DNA of 64,000 nt from Campylobacter showae (GCF_004803815.1 NZ_CP012544.1:682001-746000); one strand, 5' to 3'. Shown: positions 27,298-35,528, counted from the first letter of the stretch. The notes: generated by a model from the letters alone, not told the origin. A program made the numbers and translations.

Positions 27298-27765
27298 GTG
27301 AAACTTGCCGTAGATGCGTATTATGCGGGAAGCAAGGCTAAAGTCGTAGGGGTTTTGTTTGAAAACTTTAGCGACGAAAAGCCGCTTGAAATCATATCAA
27401 AAATAGTAGACGACGTAGCGCCCTATGAGAGCGGAAGCTTTTATAAAAGGGAGCTACCGTGCATCGTCTCGCTTTTGCAGGATTTGGATGTGCGGGATAT
27501 CTCGCTCATCGTGGTCGACGGTTTCGTTTATCTTGACGACGATGGCAGATACGGTCTGGGCGGGCATTTATACGAGCGTTTGGAGCGCAGAGTGCAGATC
27601 GTAGGCGTAGCCAAATCGCCTTTTAAAGGCAGCTGCAAGCTCGTAAGATAAATTTGCAGAGGCGGTAGCAAAAGGCCGCTTTTTGTTAGCGCGGCCGGTA
27701 TCGACCTAGACGAAGCGGCGCGGCTCGTAAAGGGAATGAGCGGCGAGACTAAAAGCGATTTTTAA
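27298..27765 (+). pseudogene. endonuclease V-like gene broken by an in-frame TAA
   Basis: The first 117 codons (27298-27648) start with GTG and match the short DVHY-type endonuclease V-like family: KLAVDAYYAG, FYKRELPC near 57, VVDGFVYL near 76, GLGGHLYE, VVGVAKSPF near 100. A TAA at 27649-27651 ends the frame, yet the same frame then reads on as CRGGSKRPLFVSAAGIDLDEAA up to another stop at 27763-27765. That is the conserved C-terminal block of the family. The stop is therefore a nonsense change inside the gene. The final part also stops about ten residues early. Without the C-terminal block the protein is unlikely to act on deaminated DNA. A sequencing error is possible. Confidence 0.85.
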
Positions 27766-27862
27766 CTACTTTGTTGCGAAATTCGAGCTTAATTTTGCTG
27801 TTGCCAGCTGGCGTAAATTTGATGGGAAGTGCGATCAAATTTGACCTTGATCGCATTAAATT

Positions 27863-28234
27863 TTAGTGTTTGTGATGAGGGCAGGCGTGCGCTTTGTCGC
27901 TTGCGCTGCTTTTGCCGTGATGGGCGCAGCCTTTATCTTGCGCGCACCCGTGCGCTTTCGCGTCGCATTTTGGGCATGGTTTTGATTTGGCGCAGTCTCC
28001 ACTACAGCCGAGATTTTTGTCCGCTCCGTGATTTCCGTGATGAGGGCACTCTTTCATCGCGCCGTGAGACTGGGCGCAGCTAGCGTTTGCCATGCCGTGA
28101 TGAGGGCAGCTTGCGTCTTTTATCTGCGTAGCGTGGCGATACTCTTGCGCGTTTTGCTGGGCAGGAGCTGGTTTGTTTGCTGCGCAGCCTGCAAAAACTA
28201 GCGCCAAAATCACAGCTAAAACTAAATTTTTCAT
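27863..28234 (-). CDS. Cys/His-rich putative metal-binding lipoprotein
   Basis: 123 residues. Lipobox FAGC with Cys17 lipidated. The mature 106 residues hold 10 Cys and 14 His, arranged in repeated CPHHG or CAHHG units (four copies) with CSGDC and CPKCD between, and few hydrophobic residues. This is the look of a periplasmic metal-binding protein (copper, zinc or nickel). I know no named family for it. AAAGGAG before the ATG and a TGATAAAAT box upstream. It lies convergent to the broken endonuclease gene. Confidence 0.85.
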   Translation of the reverse strand: MKNLVLAVILALVFAGCAANKPAPAQQNAQEYRHATQIKDASCPHHGMANASCAQSHGAMKECPHHGNHGADKNLGCSGDCAKSKPCPKCDAKAHGCAQDKGCAHHGKSSASDKAHACPHHKH

Positions 28235-28543
28235 CTTTTCTCCTTTGATAAAATGTCTCGGGATTTTATCAAATTTAAGCTTTATAAATAGGGCTAAATT
28301 TAAAAAGCCGTTGCAAATTTGACTCTAGGTTTTATGCAATCGACTATCTGTGACGGTGCGGAGCGTCGCAGCTAGCGACAAAAGGCTAAATTTTAGCTTG
28401 AAAGTGTCTTTTGCGGATTTTAAAATTATTTCTTTGTCTTTGCGTATGCCGTAAAATGATATCCGCAAGACGTTAAAGACGTGAATTTATCAAAGATAAA
28501 AGCGTTTTTCGCTAAACTCGCGTAAAAAATTTAAAGGAAAAAT
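28235..28543. other. divergent spacer, no gene seen
   Basis: 309 bases between the Cys/His lipoprotein (minus) and mqnC (plus). AT-rich with AAATTT motifs. It holds the -10 at 28263-28268 and, by position, the mqnC operon promoter, which I could not fix. Confidence 0.5.
28263..28268 (-). promoter_or_regulatory. extended -10 upstream of the Cys/His-rich lipoprotein gene
   Basis: TGATAAAAT on the minus strand, 29 bases before the ATG. It fits a TG-extended -10 with one mismatch to TATAAT. Confidence 0.4.
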
Positions 28544-29593
28544 TTGACTAGACTAAGCGTAGACGAGGCGGTAAATTTGATAGAAAACGCCGAGCTAAAC
28601 GAGCTTGGAGCGATGGCTCTGGCGCGCAAGCGCGAGCTGCATCCAGATGGCGTCACGACCTTTATCGTGGATAGAAATATCAACTACACGAACGCATGCT
28701 GGGTGGACTGTAAATTTTGCGCGTTTTACCGCGATCACAAGGACGAGGAGGCCTATGTGCTCGGCTTTGACGAGATCGGGCAAAAGATCGAGGAGCTCAT
28801 CGCTATCGGCGGGACGCAAATTTTATTTCAAGGCGGCGTACACCCGAAGCTAAAAATCGAGTGGTACGAGGATCTCGTGGAGTTTATCGCAAAAAAATAT
28901 CCAAGCATCACGATTCACGGATTTTCCGCAGTCGAGATCGACTATATCGCGAGGATTTCGCGTATCAGCACGAGGGAGGTGCTGCGTAGGCTGCGAGAAA
29001 AGGGGCTCTACTCGATGCCGGGCGCCGGAGCAGAGATACTCAGCGACCGCGTCCGCAACGTGATCGCGCCTAAAAAATGCGACGTAGAGACCTGGCTGCG
29101 CATCCACCGCGAGGCGCACGAGGAGGGGCTAAAGACGACTGCTACGATGATGTTTGGCACTGTCGAAACCACGCGCGATATCGTGGAGCACTGGGAGCAT
29201 ATTAGGAGTTTACAAGACGTTACGGGCGGCTTTAGAGCGTTTATACTGTGGAGCTTTCAGGGGCTAAACACCCGCCTAGCCGCCGAGCATCCCGAGATCA
29301 AAAAGCAAAGCTCAAATCGCTATTTGCGCCTGCTTGCGGTCTCTAGGCTGTTTTTAGACAACGTGCCAAATATCCAAAGCAGCTGGGTTACGCAGGGTAG
29401 CTACATCGGGCAGCTAGCCTTGCTGTTTGGCGCAAACGACCTAGGCAGCACGATGATGGAGGAAAACGTCGTCAAGGCCGCGGGCGCTAGTTACCGCATG
29501 AATCAAGACGAGATGATACGCCTCATCAAGGACATCGGCGAAAAACCCGCCAAACGCAATACCAATTACGATATTTTAGAAAGGTTTTATTGA
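28544..29593 (+). CDS. mqnC: cyclic dehypoxanthinyl futalosine synthase MqnC
   Basis: Radical-SAM enzyme of the futalosine pathway to menaquinone. 349 residues. The iron-sulfur motif is Cys52, Cys56, Cys59 (CWVDCKFC). The GGTQILFQGG block near residue 90 and HGFSAVEI near 128 are family signatures. TTG start at 28544 after AAAGGAAA. Overlaps the M16 peptidase ATG as TGATG. Shows that menaquinone is made by the futalosine route, as in other Campylobacter. Confidence 0.93.
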   Translation: MTRLSVDEAVNLIENAELNELGAMALARKRELHPDGVTTFIVDRNINYTNACWVDCKFCAFYRDHKDEEAYVLGFDEIGQKIEELIAIGGTQILFQGGVHPKLKIEWYEDLVEFIAKKYPSITIHGFSAVEIDYIARISRISTREVLRRLREKGLYSMPGAGAEILSDRVRNVIAPKKCDVETWLRIHREAHEEGLKTTATMMFGTVETTRDIVEHWEHIRSLQDVTGGFRAFILWSFQGLNTRLAAEHPEIKKQSSNRYLRLLAVSRLFLDNVPNIQSSWVTQGSYIGQLALLFGANDLGSTMMEENVVKAAGASYRMNQDEMIRLIKDIGEKPAKRNTNYDILERFY

Positions 29594-30816
29594 TGAAAAT
29601 CATAAATTTAAAAGCCGCAAATTTACAAATCCCTACCGTTTACGAGGCTAGCAAAACCTTGCCAGCGGTGAGCCTAAAGCTTATTTTCAAGGTCGCCGGA
29701 GCTTGCGCGGAGGAAAAGGCCGGACTTGCTAAATTCGTCGCTAAAATTTTTGACGAAGGAACGCTAAGCAAGGGCGCGGCGGGCTTTGCCAAAGAGCTTG
29801 AAACGCGCGCGATTAGCCTTTACGCGAGCGCGGGATTTGAGACCTTTGCGTTTGAGCTAAACTGTCTAAAGGAGCACTTTTCTTTTGCGCTTGCTAAGCT
29901 AAAAGAGCTTTTAGAAGAGCCAAATTTAAGCCAAAAAAGCTTTGAGAAGGTGCGAACTCTGACTCTGGGCGAGATATCTAGCAACGAGAGCGACTACGAC
30001 TATCTAGCTAGAGTCGCGCTAAACGGGCTGCTATATCCTGGTACGAATCTAGCAAGGCCTAGCATCGGCACGAAGCAAAGCGTGGAGAGCATCACGCTGG
30101 AGGACGTTAAAAATTTCATCGCTAGCAAGCTTGATCTGGCAAATTTATTCGTAGTTCTGGGTGGCGAAGTGACGCCAGAGGAGCTAAATTTGGACGAGAT
30201 TTTAAGCTCACTAAAGGCGGGCGAAGCGCGCGAGCTAAAACTGCTAAAAACAGATGAAAAATGCGGCCAAAAGTCCATAATCAAGCCTAGCGAGCAAGCC
30301 TATATCTACTTTGGCGCGCCTTTTGACGTTTCCCGCGAAGAGCGATATAAAGCAAAGGTTGCGACATTTATTTTGGGCGAAGGCGGCTTTGGCAGTAGGC
30401 TGATGGAGGAGATCCGCGTGAAGCGCGGGCTAGCGTATTCGGCGTACGCTAGGAGCGAATTTGCGCTCAGTCACTCGCAAATTTGGGGCTATCTGCAAAC
30501 CAAAAACGAGAGCAGGAGCGAGGCGGTCGCGGTCGTGAAAGACGAATTTGCAAAATTCGTCAAAAACGGCGTGAAAGCTGGCGAACTAGCGCAGGCCAAA
30601 AGATTTTTGCTAGGCTCTCAGCCGCTACGCCAGGAGACGCTTTTTAACCGCTTAAACATCGCTCAGAGCGAGTTTTATAACGGCTTTAAATTAGGAAATT
30701 TTAAAGACGAGCTAGAAAAAATATCAAAGCTAAAGCTTGCCGAGCTAAACGCGTTTATAGCGGAGCACGCGGAGATAGAAAAGCTCAGTTTTGCCGTGCT
30801 TTACAATGAAATTTGA
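29593..30816 (+). CDS. M16 family zinc peptidase-like protein
   Basis: About 407 residues, of the size of the single M16 half-subunit. Two homologous domains. The usual HxxEH zinc motif is not seen: the N-terminal region has KFVAKIFDEGT instead, so this looks like the non-catalytic subunit type. The C-terminal domain has the RVKRGLAYSAYA block that contacts substrate. I chose the ATG at 29593, which overlaps the mqnC stop as TGATG, over a TTG three bases earlier. A catalytic partner is not in the window. Confidence 0.85.
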   Translation: MKIINLKAANLQIPTVYEASKTLPAVSLKLIFKVAGACAEEKAGLAKFVAKIFDEGTLSKGAAGFAKELETRAISLYASAGFETFAFELNCLKEHFSFALAKLKELLEEPNLSQKSFEKVRTLTLGEISSNESDYDYLARVALNGLLYPGTNLARPSIGTKQSVESITLEDVKNFIASKLDLANLFVVLGGEVTPEELNLDEILSSLKAGEARELKLLKTDEKCGQKSIIKPSEQAYIYFGAPFDVSREERYKAKVATFILGEGGFGSRLMEEIRVKRGLAYSAYARSEFALSHSQIWGYLQTKNESRSEAVAVVKDEFAKFVKNGVKAGELAQAKRFLLGSQPLRQETLFNRLNIAQSEFYNGFKLGNFKDELEKISKLKLAELNAFIAEHAEIEKLSFAVLYNEI

Positions 30817-32722
30817 TGAAAAAGACAGAATAAATCTAAAAAAAATCGGCGTAACCACTCTGCTCGACCTCGCGCTTAAGCTTCCTAAAAGCTTCGAGGA
30901 TACGAGCCTGGCCGCCGCGCCAAAAGACGGACACGTGAGCGTCGCCGTAGAGATAAAAAGCGCGTATCGCCAGGGCGGGATGCTGCACGCCGTATGCTGG
31001 TGCGAGGCGTGGGAGCAAAACGTCAAGATCGTGATTTTTAACGCCAAGCCTTGGCATCACGGCGCTTTTAAGGTCGGCAAAAGCGTATTTGTAAGCGGCA
31101 AATGCGTCTACGCCTACGGCTCGTGGCAGCTAACTAATCCAAAAATCGTCACGAAAATAAACGAAATCATACCAAAATACAAGCTCACTCTTAGAGACGA
31201 TTCGTTTAAAAATTTGATCCAAAAATACGTCAATTTGCCAAATTTGATCGAGGCGGGACTCGCGCCCAGAGAGGCCGAGTTTTTGCTGGATCTGCACCGA
31301 GGAGACGAAAAAAGCGTCGCGATACTAGATGCCCTCGTTCGAGAAAAAGCGGGCGAGGACGTTTTAAAATTTGTCGAAATTTACAACTACCTAAAAAAAC
31401 TAAATGCCAAAAAAACTCACTTTAAGGCGCCTAAAATCAAGCTTTTTGACATTTCTTCGTGGCTTAAAAATTTGCCGTTTGCACCCACGGACGATCAGCT
31501 AAACGCCATCGCTGATCTGCGTGCGGACTTTAGCGGCGAGGAGGCGGTGCGGCGCGTCGTGATGGGCGATGTGGGCAGCGGCAAGACTCTCGTGATGCTA
31601 GCCGCCGCGCTTAGCGTATATCCACGCGCTGCGCTCATCATGGCGCCTACGTCGATACTAGCTGAGCAAATTTACGCAGAGGCGGCGCGTTTGCTGCCTG
31701 ATTTTATGCGCGTTTTGCTAGTTAAAAGCGGCGATAAGCCCGAATTTGACGGCGTAAATCTCATCATCGGCACGCATGTTTTGCTTTATCAAAGCTTGCC
31801 CGCAGCGCCGCTCGTTATGATAGATGAGCAGCACCGTTTCGGCTCGAATCAGCGCGAGAAAATCAACGCTCTAGCTAGCGGAGAGCTTGGGCGAGACCCG
31901 CAGCTTGATGAAGCGGACGGCGAATTTGACGGTAAATTTAAGGAGGGTGAGCAGTCAAATTTGACTGAAATCGTGCCCGAAGATCGGCAGGCAAAAAAGG
32001 CGGACGAGACCAAGGCTCACGTCGTGCAGTTTTCCGCAACTCCGATCCCGCGAACGCTAAGCATGATACAAAGCAGCTTTGCAGAATTTAGTTTCCTAAA
32101 GCAGATGCCGTTTGAAAAACACATCCACACGCAAATTTTACAGAGTGCGGACTTTGGTGAGTTGCTGACGCATATCAAAGCGCAAATCACCAAAGGCAAG
32201 CAAGTCGCCGTGATATATCCGCTGGTCGAAAGTAGCGAAAACTCGAACTATCAGGGGCTGGAGGAAGTGCAAGGATTTTGGCGGGCGAATTTTGCAAATG
32301 TCTACGTCACGCATGGCAAAGACAAAGAAAAAGAGCAGGTGCTGCGAGAATTTCGCGAGCGCGGAGACGTGCTACTCTCGACGACGGTTGTTGAGGTCGG
32401 CATCTCGCTGCCGCGGCTTAGCACGATCGTAATCGTTGGCGCAGAAAGGCTAGGGCTAGCGAGTCTACATCAGCTGCGCGGACGAGTAGGGCGAAACGGA
32501 GGTAGCGGATTTTGCTTTTTATTTACAAAGCTCAAAAATCCGCCAACGCGCCTGAGGGAGTTTTGCCAGACGCTGGACGGCTTTAAGATCGCCGAGATAG
32601 ACCTAAAAAATCGCCAAAGTGGCGATATCCTAAACGGCGCGTTTCAGCACGGTGCGATATTTGAATACTACGACTATGAAGAGGAAATTACGCAAGCGGC
32701 GAAGGATAGGCTTGGAATTTAG
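30806..32722 (+). CDS. recG: ATP-dependent DNA helicase RecG, with an insertion between motifs II and III
   Basis: Branch-migration helicase for stalled forks and Holliday junctions. The start is the ATG at 30806, inside the end of the M16 gene, giving 638 residues. N-terminal wedge domain, Walker A GDVGSGKT at about 254-261, motif II DEQH at about 340-343, motif III SATPIPRT near 410, motif VI QLRGRVGR near 545. Between II and III lies an acidic, polar insertion of about 45 residues that other RecG proteins lack as far as I know. It holds three AAATTT motif copies (about 31921-31965). Helicase motifs themselves are intact. Confidence 0.93.
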   Translation: MKFDEKDRINLKKIGVTTLLDLALKLPKSFEDTSLAAAPKDGHVSVAVEIKSAYRQGGMLHAVCWCEAWEQNVKIVIFNAKPWHHGAFKVGKSVFVSGKCVYAYGSWQLTNPKIVTKINEIIPKYKLTLRDDSFKNLIQKYVNLPNLIEAGLAPREAEFLLDLHRGDEKSVAILDALVREKAGEDVLKFVEIYNYLKKLNAKKTHFKAPKIKLFDISSWLKNLPFAPTDDQLNAIADLRADFSGEEAVRRVVMGDVGSGKTLVMLAAALSVYPRAALIMAPTSILAEQIYAEAARLLPDFMRVLLVKSGDKPEFDGVNLIIGTHVLLYQSLPAAPLVMIDEQHRFGSNQREKINALASGELGRDPQLDEADGEFDGKFKEGEQSNLTEIVPEDRQAKKADETKAHVVQFSATPIPRTLSMIQSSFAEFSFLKQMPFEKHIHTQILQSADFGELLTHIKAQITKGKQVAVIYPLVESSENSNYQGLEEVQGFWRANFANVYVTHGKDKEKEQVLREFRERGDVLLSTTVVEVGISLPRLSTIVIVGAERLGLASLHQLRGRVGRNGGSGFCFLFTKLKNPPTRLREFCQTLDGFKIAEIDLKNRQSGDILNGAFQHGAIFEYYDYEEEITQAAKDRLGI

Positions 32723-33080
32723 CTAATTTTGTCTTTTAATTTTGCAAAATTTGGTGGCCTATTTGGTTTTTTAGTGGATTAAAATTTGAAATAAAATCGG
32801 TAAAATTTGCTTGATCTGAAATTTAAAGATGATTTTTTATATTTTCGACTTGGTTAAAGCTATTATAATTGCGTGGAGTAGCTTTTATAGTGGATTGTTG
32901 AAGCGCGGAATCAGTGCGAAACCAAATGCTTGCGATTATGGTTTTTTGTAAAAACCATAGGTATGCTAGTGAGAACTTGTGTTGTAATTAAGAAAAATCT
33001 TACTATTAGAAAATTTAAGTTTTAAAGTAAATTTGAGCAAAGTAATTTAAAAGCAAAGATGTAAATTTAAAAAAGTGGAT
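32723..33080. other. spacer between recG and the tRNA array, with a perfect hairpin
   Basis: 358 bases, AT-rich, convergent ends. The word AGTGGATT occurs three times (about 32773, 32889, 33075). A 10-bp perfect hairpin is at 32937-32959. No gene seen. Confidence 0.5.
32937..32959. repeat. perfect 10-bp inverted repeat
   Basis: TATGGTTTTT, a three-base loop, then AAAAACCATA. Neither strand has a following T-run outside the stem, so it is not a textbook terminator. It could still end the tRNA transcript (minus) or recG (plus). Confidence 0.5.
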
Positions 33081-33155
33081 TGGTGACCCTTACGAGAATC
33101 GAACTCGTGTTACCAACGTGAGAGGCTGGTGTCCTAACCGCTAGACGAAAGGGCC
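33081..33155 (-). tRNA. tRNA-Glu (anticodon CTC)
   Basis: A full cloverleaf with encoded CCA, 75 bases. Acceptor GGCCCTT/AAGGGTC (one G-T pair), anticodon stem CCAGC/GTTGG, loop CTCTCAC, T stem ACGAG/CTCGT. Last gene of the array in transcription order. Confidence 0.93.
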
Positions 33156-33175
33156 AACAATGATAAAATAAATCG

Positions 33176-33251
33176 TGGTGCCCCGTGTAGGGCTCGAACC
33201 TACGACCCCATCATTAAGAGTGATATGCTCTACCAACTGAGCTAACGAGGC
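33176..33251 (-). tRNA. tRNA-Lys (anticodon CTT)
   Basis: 76 bases with CCA. Anticodon loop CTCTTAA gives CTT, for codon AAG. It differs in the acceptor and anticodon arms from the two Lys(TTT) genes of the same array. Confidence 0.93.
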
Positions 33252-33254
33252 AAA

Positions 33255-33331
33255 TGGCGCAGCGGACGGGGCTCGAACCCGCGACCTCCGCCGTGACAGG
33301 GCGGCATTCTAACCATCTGAACTACCGCTGC
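33255..33331 (-). tRNA. tRNA-Asp (anticodon GTC)
   Basis: 77 bases with CCA. Anticodon stem CCGCC/GGCGG, loop CTGTCAC. Identical to the copy at 33514-33590 as read by eye. Confidence 0.95.
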
Positions 33332-33339
33332 ACCTAAAA

Positions 33340-33415
33340 TGGTGGTCGCTATAAGACTCGAACTTATGACATCCACCTTGTAAGGGTGGCGCTCTACCAA
33401 CTGAGCTAAGCGACC
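33340..33415 (-). tRNA. tRNA-Val (anticodon TAC)
   Basis: 76 bases with CCA. Anticodon stem CCACC/GGTGG around loop CTTACAA. The same sequence as the copy at 33598-33673. Confidence 0.95.
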
Positions 33416-33434
33416 CAAATTTAACAAAAATAAA

Positions 33435-33510
33435 TGGTGTCCTGTGCTGGACTCGAACCAGCGACCCCTTCATTAAAAGTGAAATGCTCTACCGACTGAG
33501 CTAACAAGAC
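33435..33510 (-). tRNA. tRNA-Lys (anticodon TTT)
   Basis: 76 bases with CCA. Loop CTTTTAA gives TTT. Identical to the copy at 33777-33852. Confidence 0.95.
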
Positions 33511-33513
33511 AAA

Positions 33514-33590
33514 TGGCGCAGCGGACGGGGCTCGAACCCGCGACCTCCGCCGTGACAGGGCGGCATTCTAACCATCTGAACTACCGCTGC
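33514..33590 (-). tRNA. tRNA-Asp (anticodon GTC), second copy
   Basis: 77 bases with CCA, identical to 33255-33331, with the same flanking AAA and ACCTAAA bases. Confidence 0.95.
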
Positions 33591-33597
33591 ACCTAAA

Positions 33598-33673
33598 TGG
33601 TGGTCGCTATAAGACTCGAACTTATGACATCCACCTTGTAAGGGTGGCGCTCTACCAACTGAGCTAAGCGACC
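33598..33673 (-). tRNA. tRNA-Val (anticodon TAC), second copy
   Basis: 76 bases with CCA, identical to 33340-33415. Confidence 0.95.
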
Positions 33674-33688
33674 AAAAAGACTAAATCG

Positions 33689-33764
33689 TGGCGACCCTTA
33701 AAGGATTTGAACCTCTGTTGCTACACTGAGAGAGTAGAGTCCTGGGCCACTAGACGAAAGGGTC
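33689..33764 (-). tRNA. tRNA-Glu (anticodon CTC), divergent copy
   Basis: 76 bases with CCA. Acceptor GACCCTT/AAGGGTC pairs perfectly, but the anticodon stem CTACT/TGTAG has a T-T mismatch next to the loop CTCTCAG, and T stem AGAGG/CCTTT has a G-T pair. It differs from the other Glu gene in every arm. It could be a functional isoacceptor or a decaying gene. Confidence 0.8.
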
Positions 33765-33776
33765 TATGTAAAAAAA

Positions 33777-33852
33777 TGGTGTCCTGTGCTGGACTCGAAC
33801 CAGCGACCCCTTCATTAAAAGTGAAATGCTCTACCGACTGAGCTAACAAGAC
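33777..33852 (-). tRNA. tRNA-Lys (anticodon TTT), first gene of the array
   Basis: 76 bases with CCA, identical to 33435-33510. Lies 22 bases downstream of the consensus promoter. Confidence 0.95.
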
Positions 33853-33874
33853 AATTTTTAAAAAACGAAACGTG

Positions 33875-33903
33875 ATTATATATAAAAAAGGCTGATTTGT
33901 CAA
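33875..33903 (-). promoter_or_regulatory. perfect sigma70 promoter of the tRNA array
   Basis: On the minus strand: TTGACA (33898-33903), a 17-base spacer, TATAAT (33875-33880). Both hexamers match consensus exactly. Campylobacter promoters usually lack a -35, so this is a very strong stable-RNA promoter. It should start near 33868, 16 bases before the first tRNA. Confidence 0.85.
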
Positions 33904-34038
33904 GACAAAAAGCCGCTGTTTTTCAAATTTAGCCTCAAATTTGATTTATTTTGACAAATTTTGCATTCGTCAAAAACGCATAAAAAGTCAAATTTGGCCC
34001 AAATTTAAAAAGGTCAAATTTGACTGAAAAAAACTAAA

Positions 34039-34058
34039 AAGGGATTTTATAGTCCCTT
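34039..34058 (-). terminator. rho-independent terminator of glnA
   Basis: On the minus strand AAGGGA, an eight-base loop, TCCCTT, followed by TTTAGTTTTTTT. Lies five bases after the glnA stop. Confidence 0.75.
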
Positions 34059-34062
34059 AAAT

Positions 34063-35493
34063 TTAGCAAGAAAAGCAAGTCTTAAACTCATACGGAGTAG
34101 GGCGTGCTTCGTACGGCCATACTTGACTCTCAAATTTATAATGCTGATACGCGTTTATAAACGTCGGAGTCATGATTGGACGCAAATATTCGTTGTCGCG
34201 AATCAGCGCCTCTAGGCTGCCCCTCAACGTATGAGGAAGCTGCTCGATACCGCGTTCGCGGATCTCATCAAGCGTAAGTTTAAATAAATTTTCGTCCATC
34301 GGACCGACCGGCTCCATCTTGTGTTTTACGCCGTCAAGTCCCGCCATCAGCATCGCTGAAAAGGCTAAATACGGGTTTGCAGTTCCGTCAGGGAAACGCA
34401 TCTCGGCGCGGACTGATTTTTCTCCGGAGCCGTACGGGATACGGATCGAGGCGGAGCGATTTTGGCTAGAATACGTTAGGATTGACGGAGCTTCAAAGCC
34501 CGGTATTAGGCGTTTATAGCTGTTTGTGCTCGGGTTTGTAAACGCCGCGACGCTCCTTGCGTGTTTTAGGATTCCGCCGATGTACCAACGTGCAAAATCG
34601 CTTAAATTTGCGTATTTTCCCTCGCCGTAAAATAAATTTTTGCCGTCTTTCCACACCGACTGATGCACGTGCATGCCGCTACCGTTGTCGCCGTAGAGCG
34701 GTTTTGGCATAAACGTCGCCGTTTTTCCGTTTAGGTGAGCGACCATTTTGACGACGTATTTGTAAATTTGCACGTTGTCGGCGGCCTCGAGAAGCGTACC
34801 AAATTTAACGCCCAGCTCGCCTTGTCCTTGCGCGACCTCGTGGTGTCCTAGCATGACTTCAAGGCCAACTTGCTCTAAAACCTGCATCATCTCGGCACGC
34901 AGATCGACCATGCTATCGGTCGGTTGTGTCATCAGATAGCCGCCTTTTCTTCTTGGGCGATGGCCGGTGTTGTAGCTGTCTTTAAAGTCTCTAGCGTCGT
35001 TCCACTCGCCCTCTTCGCTGTCCACTTCAAACATTGCGCAGTTTGGGCTGTCTACTATTTTTACGTTATCAAATATAAAAAACTCATTTTCCGGCCCAAA
35101 ATACGCCACGTCGCCCATGCCACTCTCTTTTACGTAAGCCATAGCTTTTTTGGCTATCGAGCGCGGGCATTTTTCGTAAATTTGACCCTTGTAAATGTCG
35201 TAAATATCGGCAAAAACCACGACCGTAACGTCGGCGGTAAAAGGATCTAAAAAGGCGCTGGTCGCCTCAGGACACATCAGCATGTCGCTTCTTTCGATCG
35301 GTTGCCACCCTCCTAGCGAGCTCGCATCCATCGGTATTCCGTTTACGAAGTGATCTTTTTCTACGAATTTTATGTTATAAGATATGCTGTGCCAAGCGCC
35401 GTTCATATCGGTAAATCTAAAATCCACGAATTTAACCTCGTGTTCTTTGCAAAAATCAAAAAAATGATCGACGCTTTTTACAAATTTTCCCAT
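34063..35493 (-). CDS. glnA: glutamine synthetase, type I
   Basis: Makes glutamine from glutamate, ammonia and ATP; dodecamer in the cytoplasm. 476 residues with the GSGMHVHQS metal and ATP block, and the [12 protein letters not shown] region. At the adenylylation site, where E. coli has Tyr in NLYDL, this protein has Phe404 (NLFKL), so the usual tyrosine is missing and GlnE control is unlikely here. Own promoter and terminator; single gene. Start ATG after AGGAGC. Confidence 0.96.
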   Translation of the reverse strand: MGKFVKSVDHFFDFCKEHEVKFVDFRFTDMNGAWHSISYNIKFVEKDHFVNGIPMDASSLGGWQPIERSDMLMCPEATSAFLDPFTADVTVVVFADIYDIYKGQIYEKCPRSIAKKAMAYVKESGMGDVAYFGPENEFFIFDNVKIVDSPNCAMFEVDSEEGEWNDARDFKDSYNTGHRPRRKGGYLMTQPTDSMVDLRAEMMQVLEQVGLEVMLGHHEVAQGQGELGVKFGTLLEAADNVQIYKYVVKMVAHLNGKTATFMPKPLYGDNGSGMHVHQSVWKDGKNLFYGEGKYANLSDFARWYIGGILKHARSVAAFTNPSTNSYKRLIPGFEAPSILTYSSQNRSASIRIPYGSGEKSVRAEMRFPDGTANPYLAFSAMLMAGLDGVKHKMEPVGPMDENLFKLTLDEIRERGIEQLPHTLRGSLEALIRDNEYLRPIMTPTFINAYQHYKFESQVWPYEARPTPYEFKTCFSC

Positions 35494-35522
35494 TTTTCGC
35501 TCCTGTGTTTATTGATTTCGTA

Positions 35523-35528
35523 ATTTTA
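35523..35528 (-). promoter_or_regulatory. probable -10 of glnA
   Basis: TGATAAAAT on the minus strand about 30 bases before the ATG, a TG-extended -10 with one mismatch. Confidence 0.4.

Noticed and set aside
27649-27651. Recoding (selenocysteine or pyrrolysine) at the stop in the endonuclease V-like gene
   Set aside because: The codon is TAA; selenocysteine uses TGA and pyrrolysine TAG, and no recoding hairpin was seen. Nonsense mutation or sequencing error is simpler.
33242-33427. 61-codon frame on the minus strand in the tRNA region
   Set aside because: Covered by tRNA-Asp and tRNA-Val; the frame is a by-product of structured RNA. The same holds for the frame at 33721-33903.
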